64,000 nucleotides of DNA from Decorospora gaudefroyi (taxonomy: Eukaryota > Ascomycota > Dothideomycetes > Pleosporales > Pleosporaceae), in assembly GCA_010015605.1 (NCBI GenBank), contig ML975291.1:1-64000 (forward strand). The letters are read 5' to 3'. Each line of letters starts with the position of its first letter. Positions within the stretch are counted from its first letter, which is position 1. The notes beneath the pieces are model-generated. The model was not told the origin of the DNA, did not search any database, and saw only the letters and a program-made list of their open reading frames with translations. Shown here piece by piece: positions 10,772-21,334 of the stretch. A program made the position numbers and the translations under genes.

Positions 10772-13320
10772 CGCAGCCACTATGGGGTGGAGTAGGTTGT
10801 GTGTGTTTCTGGGTGTGAAGAAGTTTGGGGAGGTCGAGTGGGTGGAAAAGGTGAGCCTCGTGATGAGTGAGCGAGAAGATGAAGTGAGAGGTGGCAAACT
10901 TCGAGCACGAGAGCAAAGGCAGAGAAGCGTGAAGACTTTGAGGTGAAAGCACACCGCCTGTAAGTTTACGGCGACCTGCTTTCTTTTTTCTTTTTGCTCG
11001 ACGTTCATTATGGTACTCCAACCTCACATCATCTTACCATGAGCCTGAGCTGTTGACTGTATGGACGTCATAGGTATAGAAGAGAAAATCAGAATGACGG
11101 ATAACGGAGCATCTGACACGGAACTCAACAAACCGACCAACTTGCTCATCTTCTAAGGCGAAGAATGATTCTTTCGTCTGTTTCTAACTTTCTTATTCCG
11201 CACCTTCTCCAAACTCTTATGGCGACTCTAGGGTTATATCTAAGCACTTGCTAATCGTTTGATGTATCCAAATCCCCATTATAATTTATCAAGCTCGACA
11301 GATATCTTCTGGGCACTCACGGTGTCATCATCGAGTAGCTCCTCGCTTGACCGCTCTCGCCTTTGCGTGGCAAGTACATCGAGGTGCTGAGACGACCTTT
11401 CGTCGTCGATTTTTCCAAATGAAAGTCTTTGTAGAGCGTTTCTTGGGCTGGGAAACTTTTCCCATCTAGTCCCTTGTCGCCAGAATCATTGTCTCGCAGA
11501 AGCCCGACACTCAAATCTTCCAATGGTTGTGGTTCCTAACAATATTAGAAAGGTTAATACCGTTGCTCTTCCTTCTCTTCGCTCCTTTGAAATCTACCAA
11601 GTCTGGCTCATGTTCGTCGTGGTGCTTGGAGTACAAATGACAGTAGCGAGGATAGGCATCATTTCCTCATAGCGCTGCGCATGTGGAATAAATTTCCAAA
11701 GCGCATCGCACAGTCTTGAATATCGTATACGTTTCGAAGCAGGAGTGACTGTCGAGACCGGTACTGCAGGCTGCAGCATGCCAGGTGCACTTCGGACGAT
11801 TGGTGTGGACATTGACAATCGGGAAAAATGATCACACTTTAGTTACATGACTCAAAACGCATTAATTTCTCAGCAAAACATGAACACAGAAGACGGTAGG
11901 TGGTGCGGCTCTGACGTTACGTGGCTGTAGCTGCTAGCAAAATTCCGATCGACATACACAGGCCGGATCGGGTAATGCGTCCGCCATGCTCTGTGTGAGA
12001 ACACGCGCAAATGTTGGTCTGGTTTTTCGTATTTATTATTGTATTCAATAATAATATCACACGGCCCTGGCTTGTAGATTCAAAGAGGGTGAGGTGGTAC
12101 GACACGAAATCGTGATGCAGCTCCAGCTTTTCTCCGCCCCCATCTTTTCTCCTCGGTGTCGTGCTTGCTGCAACAAGACTCCACTCTTCACGCGCTCACG
12201 CCAGCTTTCTCGGCGAATCGGTGAAGAAAACATAGCACGGCCGCTTGCTGACATGGATAGCCTACCTAGGTCCTTTCTTCTTCGCTCGTACTGCTAGAAG
12301 CACATACCTACCTACATCACGGATCAAGCTTGAGGAGACGCAGTGTCGGCTTATAGCACTGCCAGGCCTCCAAGACTTCGTTCGACATATCGAAGCTTTG
12401 AGCTAGCAGCAACCCGCTTCTCTCGGTCCTCGGCATCAAGGCTTAAGCTTCAAACGCTAGCAGAAACGCGGTTACATTGACAAAAGCGGGTCAACGTCGG
12501 GCTGACTGGCCCCTGTTTCGCGATACCTGACGTCAAAAGGGTGGGAACCTCGTGTCTCTCAGCGCGCATCGAATAATTGCAGAGGAGCAGAGGAGAGGCC
12601 CACAAGCGTGCGAATTTTTTTTCTAGCCCTCGGGGTCAAGAAGCCGGGGGCAGGGACATCTGGAGAGATATGGAGCTGGGAGCTGGGAGCTGGGAGTGCG
12701 GAGCGTGGAGGCTTGCTAGGTAGGGGACGATGAGATGAGTTTTGGTTGCGATGATGAACCTCGAAGTTGTGGTTTGCCCCAACAACCAAACCGCAAAGGA
12801 CAGAGTGTTGTGATTATTGTACCGTTTTCGCTGGATCGCGCATCGACGGTTCATCTATTTTTCGTCTTTTGTTTATGCTCTTGCTCTGTTGCTGACAGCC
12901 CTTCCCGCCTGTTTGTTCGGCTTCTACCATGTCCTCTACCTACTAGCTAACCGCGACTCGCAACACCGACACAAGCACTAAGCCATCCCCGCTCGGCATT
13001 GCTTGGTTCCCTCCACCTTTGTATTTTCACCAATCGAAACGTCTCGTTTCGGAGCCTATACCGAGCTTGGCAACATATCAGCGTCCTTGCGCGCCGTTGG
13101 AACGACATCGACGATACCTGGCAGAGTGAAAAGTCCGTTGCGGGGACACTCCCACGTGTTGTTCTGCTGACCTTTGCCGTGCACGCCTAAAATAGATAGA
13201 CCCCGAGGGGAGGAACATTTATAAGTATACTTTTGCGCCCCAGCTTTCTTTGTGTCTCACTCTCAGCTTTTGGGTATCCTCTAGTCACGACAGCAAGTCT
13301 GAGGGGACATAATAGTCAAC
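10772..13320. other. Intergenic, 2.5 kb, one unresolved coding-like patch
   Basis: The region holds the RBR promoter on the left and the sugar transporter promoter on the right. On the minus strand at 11317-11812 two open stretches of about 70 codons each look mildly protein-like, but no GT-AG pair joins them in frame, so no gene is called. A small GCTGGGAG triplication lies near 12672-12696. Recurrent CTAGGTA/CCTACCTA words occur at 12258, 12308 and 12716. Confidence 0.35.
13219..13227 (+). promoter_or_regulatory. TATA-like element of the sugar transporter
   Basis: A TTATAAGTA word lies about 95-100 bp before the ATG at 13321. It is preceded at 13201-13210 by the palindrome CCCCGAGGGG, which includes a stress-element-like AGGGG. 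A pyrimidine-rich stretch with TTTCTTTG follows. This is pattern evidence only. Confidence 0.4.
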
Positions 13321-15153
13321 ATGTACCAGATCGGTAACATATACGGCATCACAGCCATCGCCGTCATCGGCGGTGGCTTGTTCGGCTTTGACATTAGTTC
13401 AATGAGCGCTATGTAGGTTCCCTCCATCCGATTGTCAATAGGTACGTGAAGAAAATACTAACGTTACTAGTCTGCCAACCCAACAATATCGCTGCTATTT
13501 CAACCAAGGACCCAACGGCCCGCCCTTCACCGAACCGGGCATCGACTGCTCCGGACCAACAGCAGATGTCCAGGGCGGCATTACAGCGGCCATGCCAGGC
13601 GGCTCCTTCGTCGGCGCTCTCGTCTCGGGCTACCTAACAGACAAACTCGGGCGTCGACGTGCGATCCAAATTGGTTGCGCCATCTGGATCATCGGGTCCG
13701 TAATTTCTTGTGCCTCGCAGAACATCGGCATGCTTATTGTCGGTCGCTTCATCAACGGTCTGTCGGTCGGTATCTGCAGTGCTCAAGTGCCCGTATATGT
13801 GGGTTCACCCTCGATATTCCGTATCTAGCTCTAGGCCACATGCTGACTTTTCCACTCGTCTCAGGTCTCGGAACTTGCTCCTCCGACCCGCCGTGGACGC
13901 GTCGTAGGGGCGCAACAGTGGGCAATAACTTGGGGGATCCTGATCATGTACTACGTGGGTGGCCCGAAAGAAGTGTTGAAAGGACGTTGGCTAACTTTGG
14001 CTTCCAGATCTCCTACGGCTGCAGTTTCTTGCTGGGTCCAAAGGCTTTCCGCGTGCCATGGGGTCTGCAGATGATTCCCGCCGTCATCCTTGCCATTGGT
14101 CTTGTCTTTTTACCCGAGTCGCCTCGGTGGCTGGCGCGTCATGACCGCTGGGAAGAAACTCAGGCCGTTCTTACACTTGTCCATGGCAAGGGCGATCCCA
14201 ACAGCCCCTTTGTCAAGCACGAGCTGGATGAGATCCGCCAAATGATCGAATTTGAGCGCCAGAACGCTGATGTCTCCTGGCTGGAGCTCTTCAAACCTGG
14301 CATGATCAACCGTACCCACATTGGTATCTTCACTCAGGTCTGGTCGCAGCTCACTGGTATGAACGTCATGATGTGTAAGTAAACGCTCTATGAGAAACCG
14401 TCCTGCTCTTTTGTTGACTCCGTACCAGACTACATCACCTACGTCTTCGGCATGGCTGGTCTCAACGGCAACATCGGTCTCGTTGCGAGTTCCATCCAAT
14501 ACGTCATCAACGTGCTCATGACCATCCCCGCGCTTCTCTTCATGGATCGCTGGGGCCGCCGTCCCATGTTCGTCATCGGCGCCGTTCTCATGATGACCTG
14601 GATGTTTGCCAACGCCGGACTCATGGCAACCTACGGCGAACCCGCGCCGCCAGGAGGCCTAAACAACATCGCGGAAGAGTCATGGGTTATCAGTGGTGCG
14701 CCTGCGCGGGCCGTCATCGCCTGCACATATCTTTTCGTCGCCTCGTACGCGCCCACCTGGGGACCTGCGAGCTGGGTGTACCCTCCAGAAATCTTCCCTC
14801 TCCGCATCCGCGGCAAGGCCGTTGCGCTCGCCACGTCTTCAAACTGGATCTTCAACTTTGCGCTCTCCTACTTCGTTCCGCCTGCGTTCGTCAACATCCA
14901 ATGGCGCGTCTACCTCATCTTTGGCGTTTTCTGTGCCGCCATGGCGGTCCACACGTTCTTCCTTTTCCCGGAAACGGCGGGCAAGACGCTGGAAGATGTC
15001 GAGGAGATGTTCATGGCTGGTGTTCCGGCCTGGAAGACAAAAGTCGAGTACAGCAGCACCCGTCGCGCGGAGCGGGGTGAGTTGGATTCCGAGAAGGCTG
15101 CTGCGTATGAGCACAGTCCTGAGCGGGTCGAGAACTCGGAAACCAAGGTGTAG
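13321..15153 (+). CDS. MFS sugar (hexose) transporter
   Basis: Five exons (13321-13412, 13471-13798, 13865-13954, 14008-14374, 14429-15153) yield 533 residues. The introns are 58, 66, 53 and 54 bp, and two begin with GTGGGT. The family signatures are all visible: GGGLFGFDISSMSA in segment 1, SGYLTDKLGRRRAI, QVPVYVSELAPPTRRGR, PESPRWLARHDRWEE after segment 6, DRWGRRPMF, and PPEIFPLRIRGKA near the end. The C-terminal tail after FLFPETAGKTLEDVEEMF is hydrophilic and cytosolic. The protein should be a 12-segment plasma-membrane proton symporter or facilitator for a hexose or related polyol. The exact sugar is not readable. The neighbouring SDR and P450 could suggest uptake of a substrate for local oxidation, which is speculative. 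Confidence 0.93.
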
Positions 15154-15827
15154 GTATGTGCGTGTTGTGAAATGTGCCTAGGGGACTGGGTGGGTTTGGT
15201 CTAGTTCCGGGTGGAGCGCACGCGAAGTTTCGCTCTACTTAGCCTGGCTACTACGACATTATCATGCGGCTAGAACTAGTACCCAATAATTTATTGAATT
15301 CCTCATACTGCTACAATATCAAAATGACGCGCTCGTGTCGTACGACTGAGTGAGATGGGGCGCGTGCAGTTCGTGTGCGGTGCTCGGTACGGCCATCCTT
15401 TCGATCACCGATTTCGTGCGCGTTTTACGCTTAACTCCATGATCCCACCTCAGGATCGCGAACCAGAAATTTTATCGCCGCAGTAATGGGTTATGTTCGA
15501 TTTCTATGAGCTCATTACTCGTCGCTTCTAGCGCTAGACGGAGATAAGTGGATTAAACTCCGTAGGCACCATACGGGTACCTACTTCATCCACAGAAATG
15601 AGCTCGGCCGAATATATTTACTCTTCCTGCAGTGTAACAGCATTTCTTGAACAACCTCTCCTGCACAGCCGTCAGTCCAGCTGGTGGCCTTACTTACACG
15701 GGTATATATTCGTCTTCATTTCCTCGCCAGATACCTAACATCTACAATAGCAACTTGGAAGAAACAAACGCGCCGACCTACCTTCCCAACTCACCAACCA
15801 ACCTTGAAACCACCCAATACTGCCACC
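15154..15827. other. Intergenic before the ATA-start SDR
   Basis: No gene. Near the right end a possible 5'-UTR intron can be drawn: donor GTATAT at about 15701, branch CCTAAC and acceptor ACAATAG near 15751. If used, it would change which upstream sequence precedes the SDR reading frame, but no in-frame ATG is gained by the simplest splice. Confidence 0.35.
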
Positions 15828-16663
15828 ATATCTACATCATCCGCCCAAGAAATCATCCTCGTCACAGGTACCAAACAAACCCACCCCCAATCCCCAACCC
15901 ACCCAACAAAATCTAACAAACCAACCACCCAGGCGGCACCAACGGCATCGGCCTCGACACAGTAATAGCCCTATCCTCCGCCTCCCCAAAATACCACGTA
16001 ATAATCGGCGCCCGCAACCTCGCCAAAGGCGAAACCGTGCTGCAAGACCTCCAATCCAAGCCCACCACCCAAGGCACCCTTTCCCTCCTCGAGCTCGACA
16101 TGACATCCGACGTGTCCATCGCAGAAGCGACCAAGAAGCTCGAAGCCGAGTTCAACCACCTAGACGTCCTCATCAACAACGCGGGTATATGTCCGGAGTC
16201 GGGGGACGGCCTATTCCCTACGCGCGACACCATGCGCGCCATGTTCGAAACAAATGTGTACGGGCCCACGATCCTAACCGAAGCCTTGATTCCCTTACTC
16301 AAAAGGTCTAGCGCGCCTCGCGTCGTGAATGTGTCGTCGACTATGGGGAGTATTGGTGCGATATCGGACCATGGGAGTGAGTTTGCGGCTGTGCGGCTCC
16401 CGGGGTACCGCATGAGCAAGGCTGCGTTGAATATGTTGACGGCGTATCAGTATTTTCAGCTCAAGGGGGAGGGGTTCAGGATCTGGTCGTTTTGCCCGGG
16501 GTATGTGGTTACGGATCTGGGGCGGGATAGGGAGGATAGGGTGGCGCAGGGAATAGAGAGTTCGGAGACGAGTGCGCAGGGGTTGAGGGAGATTGTTGAG
16601 GGGAAGAGGGATGGGGAGGTTGGGGGATTTTTGGGGAGACGTGGAGACAATTACGAGTGGTAG
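15828..16663 (+). CDS. Short-chain dehydrogenase/reductase with ATA at the expected start
   Basis: Two exons (15828-15867 and 15933-16663, 65-bp intron) give 256 codons. The Rossmann signature VTGGTNGIG is rebuilt exactly by the splice. Also present are a central Asp in LELDMTSD, LINNAG, NVSST for the catalytic Ser, and YRMSK for the Tyr/Lys pair. The substrate is unknown; the cofactor is probably NAD(P)H. The oddity is the start: the family's short N-terminus would begin at 15828 in the context GCCACCATATCT, where the codon is ATA. The frame is closed upstream by a stop at 15648, with no ATG between. Start-codon loss, a sequence error, non-AUG initiation or an unrecognised 5' exon are all possible. 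The rest of the frame is intact. Confidence 0.75.
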
Positions 16664-16941
16664 TCTGGTAGAGGGGTGCAAGTATGGTATGCTAGCCTAG
16701 ACGACTTTTGGAATTAACAACTAGTGGAGGGAGCAGGGGTACTTGTAGCTTGACGGGTCCGCGTGAAGTAGGAGTGAATAAGTTCATTAAAGATGATCAT
16801 GAGCATTTTTTGTATGAGATTCCCGTCATCCCAAAGCTGACATCAGTTTCCACTGCCCCAATATGTTTCCGTTACCATCCGAAGAAGATTCACTCATTTT
16901 CCCCCAACTCATTTCCTCGAAATTTTCAAGCTCAACATACC

Positions 16942-18664
16942 CTACCCCTGCAGCACCTTTGAGATCTTGAAATTTACCCCAAAGTTATACTCCTTATCGA
17001 ATGCGAGACCCATATCTCGGTAGGGAATAATGTTTTCGATCGAAGAGTCCACGAGCTCCATTTCGAAGTTTTGGACTAGAGCCGCGACCGAGAGGTACAA
17101 TTCGGCATAGGCAAGGCTAGAGTGTCAGTATTTAAATGCGTAAACATGTTGGAAACTCACTTGATACCGAGACAGGCCCTGCTTCCTTTGGTGAAAGTGA
17201 TGAGGTAGCGGTCTAGGTATTCACCGCGGGCTTTGGCCTCGAGCCATCGTTCGGGTCGGAACGTTTTTGGTTCGGGAAATATGTCGGGGTGGTTGAGAAG
17301 GAGGTGAGGAATGGCGCCGATGGTGGTCTGAAGCACTGTCAGTCAAGTGAAGTTGTATTCCTTGGGTTTTGGCTTACCCTAGGGGGTATAACCCAGTCTT
17401 TGTAGACAAGTGGCTCGAGGGGCACGCGCGGAAATCTTCCTGTAAAATTGCACTGGAATCGAAGACTCTCGTTGATGAATGCCGTCTATAAAAAAGTTAG
17501 AAGAAACTTCGCATATGTAGGTTTGGCGAAGACGTACCAGGTATGGCAAAGCTTCGAGCTGACTCCAAGTAGGCTTGGACTCTAGTGTATCAGTCAAAGA
17601 CCGGAGCTCCGCTCGCAACTTGGCAAGAACGTTGGGATATGTGGCCATGCAGCAGACCATGACTGTCAGGAAACGAGCTGTCGTATCCAACCCAGCAAAC
17701 AAGATGAGAAAACTCTCGTCCTTGAGTCGTTGGATCGTCTTCTCGGGTGCTGAAATGTGAGGATCGACGAGTGCATCAAACAGGGTCTGGGCTTTGGCGG
17801 ATGAATCTCCCGCCTCTCTCTTCTTGAGTGCCTTTTTGGAATATTCTTCGACCTTGGCGTCCAGTTCCACATAGACGACGACATCCGGCTGCATGCGCGC
17901 CAAGACCCACTTCGGAAGGCGTGATAGAAACCTGCCCATGGCCGGGAAGTAACGACGCGCATGAAGGGACAATAGCAGGCCTTTGACGCCGCGTTCGAGC
18001 TCACACGGGAAACCGGGCTTGTTGAGCTCTTCGAAGCTTTCGCCGTATGCATAGTGGGTAATGATATCGGCCGCAAGAGAGCCGAATACCAGAACCCCTA
18101 CAAGCGTCTGTCCGCTGTGATAGGCTTCCTTCAGTCTCTCGACTAGAATGTCGACTTTCTTCTGGATCAGAGGCTCAAGGTCATGAATGGACTTCTTGGA
18201 GAAGAAGTTGGCGACATAGCCGCGCCGTTGCCGGTGCAAGTCATGATCAACGGTGGAAATAGTAGCAGTGAACATGCCGCTCATGGCAGCATGCCCAGCA
18301 TCTTTCTCGCGCTTATGTCCACCGCCCGCATAGACCTTGTCATAGAAGATGGGATCGTCAAAAGATAGCTCATGCGGGTTGATACGTACGAGCGGTCCTA
18401 CTCACAATTAGACTACACGTCACGTCACAAGGGTGTGGTCAGACGCTCACCGTATCTCTCGTGCATCTGAATGACCTTCTTGAAATACTGCCCACCGCAG
18501 AGGACATCGTAGTAGAATTCGGCGAGGTAGGATGCGGCAGCCCAGCGCGGGCCAGGAAATTTAGCGAGAGGGTGGAAGTAGAGGTTGTAGATAGCCTTTC
18601 CCAGCCAGTATGCTGTGACAACGACAACGAAGCCCGCAGCCATGGTGAGTTTGCCGACGCCCAT
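16942..18664 (-). CDS. Cytochrome P450 monooxygenase, canonical
   Basis: Five exons (18451-18664, 17538-18397, 17378-17485, 17161-17327, 16942-17116) give 507 residues, with introns of 53, 52, 50 and 44 bp. An N-terminal membrane anchor (residues about 5-25) is followed by HPLAKFPGPRWAA, the Pro-rich hinge of microsomal P450s. The oxygen-binding I-helix motif AGLDTT is at 306-311. The ExxR pair is E364 and R367 (NESLR). FRPERW follows near 417-422. The haem motif FTKGSRACLGI puts the cysteine ligand at 446. It should be an ER-bound haem-thiolate oxygenase fed by a P450 reductase; the substrate is unknown. It lies 360 bp downstream of a second, unusual P450-like gene on the same strand. Start 18664 is the only ATG that gives an anchor of normal length. 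Confidence 0.93.
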
Positions 18665-19024
18665 TGTAGCGCTGGTGTTGAATGTTTTTGCCGTGCAGGT
18701 TGAAGTAACAGCGTCCGGGGTGTTGTGTGACGAAAGCCGCCAGTCCGCAATAATTGAACTGGAAGGCACACAACTGGCGTGATGATGTTTCTGGAGCACA
18801 AGGTGAAAATGAAGGTGAAATTTTCTGCATTCATATAACGTAGTTTACCTGCACCAAAATCGGTGGGGCGCATGTACATAGGTATGGAACGCGCCAAGGT
18901 CTGTAAAGCTAGGGGCGGCCCCGTTCATCGTCTGCATGATATCTAGCTGCGCATGGAAGGGTTCCTGGTAGAATACCTATGTTATCGCATTTTATATATG
19001 ATCAGACACCCCACCATATGTTTT
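18665..19024. other. Spacer between the two P450-type genes
   Basis: This 360-bp spacer should hold the 3' UTR of the upstream gene and the promoter of the canonical P450. No gene is supported. Confidence 0.4.
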
Positions 19025-20746
19025 CTAAGCTTTGCGTTTGCGTATACGCACAGCTATCCTTTCTCGTGGTCGCATTACACCATATGCGACTTCCCGTATT
19101 GGCGGCATCGCTGCATCTATAGCGCCAGAATCACATGGCTGGATTTCAAATTCGCAAAGTAGAACACTCAGTGTGGCTGCCTGTATTGCCTTGGAGTATC
19201 CGCTGTCTTGTGCAAGGGGCTGTCCGTCGCCAAGCACGGGGGACAATAGCTCCAGGCCTTCCACGTTGAACCTACCAACTTGGACACTTTCTTTGTTCTG
19301 CTGCTTATCCTGCGCCTTGGATGCATACTTCTCAGGGATGAGGAACCGTTCTGCCCAAAAGTCGTCCAGTGGTCTTTCCACAGAACGAGGTCGCGTGTTG
19401 ACCCACAGCTGGCTGTTGAGCGCAATGTCATGCGAGAACGAAATTGTTGTGTAACCCGTCGGAAGTGTCCATCGGTGATCCAATTGAACATCGTGGCGTC
19501 CGTGGGTATGGACCATGTACTGTGCCGTACGCAAACGGCTAATCTCCCGATGTGTAGATTGAAAGAGGGGTAAAGATACGACACCTGCCACGTTGTAGGT
19601 GCTAGATCCTGATAGACGGTACTGGGAGATTGAAGTCGCAAAATTTTTGGCCAGGTGCGGTTTGCGTAAGTTCTCGATCATGATCCAGATAGCTGAAGGG
19701 ATGATGTTCGCATTTGAACTGCCAGCATGTGTCAGCCCAACCCTTGCTCCCAACATGCTCTGTCCTCGAATCAGTGATCACTACGTACCAATGTATTATG
19801 TTCAACATCTCTGCTGTCCTAGCTTCAAGAGGCAGTGGAACCTTGGCACAATGATCATCGTGTTCTTGGATGAATTTTGAGCCCTTATATTCATCCCAAT
19901 CCGGATCATCGTCGCTGATCTTCGCGAACTCAGATCCGCTGTGATTCGCCATCAGCCATTTTTCCATGCCATGAAGTAAACGAGTGAGGGGCTCGTCGTA
20001 TGGAGCTGATAACAACAGCCGCGGCATGCCTGGTATGAAGCTTTCGACAGCATCTTCAAACCTCCCATAGTCTTTGATGAGCCCCGGATACGTCTTCAAG
20101 ATTGCTGAGCCAAAAAGTGTCTCTATCGAACATCTGGTTAGTACCTGCTGGAGGAACGACCAAAAGTCTTCTATCTGTGTCCAGCTATCGACTTGGAACA
20201 TTTTATCGTTCAGATTGTGCGAAAGTATCGAGACATAGATGTCGGTCATGGTGGTAAGCGATGCACCCGTTAGATACTTTCGCGTCAAGTCTGCGCGAGC
20301 ATGTTTTGTAGCTTCATAGTGTTCGGATGCGCCAAAAATGATGTCGTGTATGCGGCTTCCAGTCGCATGTGCAGTTAGCTGCTTCGATGCTCGGGCAGAC
20401 TTCTGGATATGGAGCGGGTCTCGAAGAACGACATAAGGTCGCAAGCCCACTTTAACGACAAACGGGGCTGTTTTCCCATATACGTTACTTGAAGTCGTTA
20501 GTCTACTCCAGCGCTAAATAGAGTGAGAGATATAGTTACCTACAGCAACGTTGCGAAGTACTTTTGTGGTCCCTCATACGCTAGACTAAAAGCATGGAAT
20601 ACGCCAGGAACGAGGTATGGTATCGTCGGTGGAGTTTGAGCTGAAGCTTTGCTGTTTACTTTCTGGTAAAATAGTGTTTTGGAGACATGGTATGTCAAAG
20701 CAGGTATGACCACCAACAAGAAAGCAACGAAAAGAAGCATGGCCAT
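19025..20746 (-). CDS. P450-like protein lacking the haem-ligand cysteine
   Basis: Three exons (20544-20746, 19789-20487, 19025-19718; introns 56 and 70 bp) give 531 residues. An N-terminal anchor (MAMLLFVAFLLVVIPAL) is followed by TPPTIPYLVPGVFHAF. The I-helix reads CSNANIIPSAIW (301-312), the Asn-type variant known in CYP7/CYP8-like fungal P450s. ExxR is kept as E359..R362, and FWAERFL is near 421-427. Where the haem loop FGGGxxxCPGR belongs, residues 463-473 read LGDGQPLAQDS: Ala470 (19211-19213) stands in the cysteine position and the Arg is also gone. The following helix (GYSKAIQAATLSVLL) aligns well. The frame is open to its stop and there is no obvious frameshift. Either a decayed gene or a P450 fold with a non-monooxygenase role. 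Confidence 0.8.
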
Positions 20747-21334
20747 ATCCGAATGGACCAATCGGACCGAGCTTTTGTGAGACGGTCGGTGTAACAGATC
20801 ACACGATGGCAAGACGAGACCGAGGAGAACCTAGCGAGTTACAAAGAATAGACGAAGCCAGTTTTGAGGGAGGAGGAGACGAAGAAATGGGGTTCGCAAC
20901 CAAAGGTGGATCCCTTGCAAGAGCTAGCGTCGGGTTTCAGACTTTCAGACCCAGCACGTGCCTGACCATACCTAACGTCAGCCGCCTCCAATGCCGTTGC
21001 TTCTCCCCATCAACTCATGAACCCAGCTACTAGTAAGCTTCTTACTTCAAAGTTCACAGCATACACCGTTGTCAGATAGGCAATGTAATACTCTATTCGC
21101 AGTAGACCACATGTTAGCAGCAAGCGAGCGCAACGTCAGCTTAGCGACACAGCCTCATCTCATGATCCCACCAAGGCGCAGGTATATATGTACTCGACAG
21201 CGCCCCGCCCCCCGTGCATTCCAAACATATAATAAACAGCTAGGCAACAATTCTCTGCCTCCCATCCCCCAAAATTCATTGCAGCTACCACATCCACCCA
21301 TAGGCACTTCCCAAACCCCTCGCCCGAATCAATC
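20747..21334. other. Divergent promoter region: P450-like and arrestin genes
   Basis: Both flanking genes are transcribed away from this 588-bp stretch, so it should contain two promoters. A TATATA box is visible on the arrestin side. No gene is supported. Confidence 0.4.
21183..21189 (+). promoter_or_regulatory. TATA-like box upstream of the arrestin gene
   Basis: A TATATAT-type word lies about 150 bp before the ATG at 21335, followed by C-rich sequence and a CAAA-rich leader. The call rests on pattern and spacing only. Confidence 0.35.

Noticed and set aside
19719..19788. A shorter 31-bp intron in the P450-like gene using an earlier AGAG acceptor
   Set aside because: Too short for a fungal intron; the 70-bp version keeps the frame and rebuilds a proper I-helix.
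13321..20746. Secondary-metabolite biosynthetic gene cluster
   Set aside because: No backbone synthase, terpene cyclase or cluster regulator is present; kept only as a loose metabolic neighbourhood.
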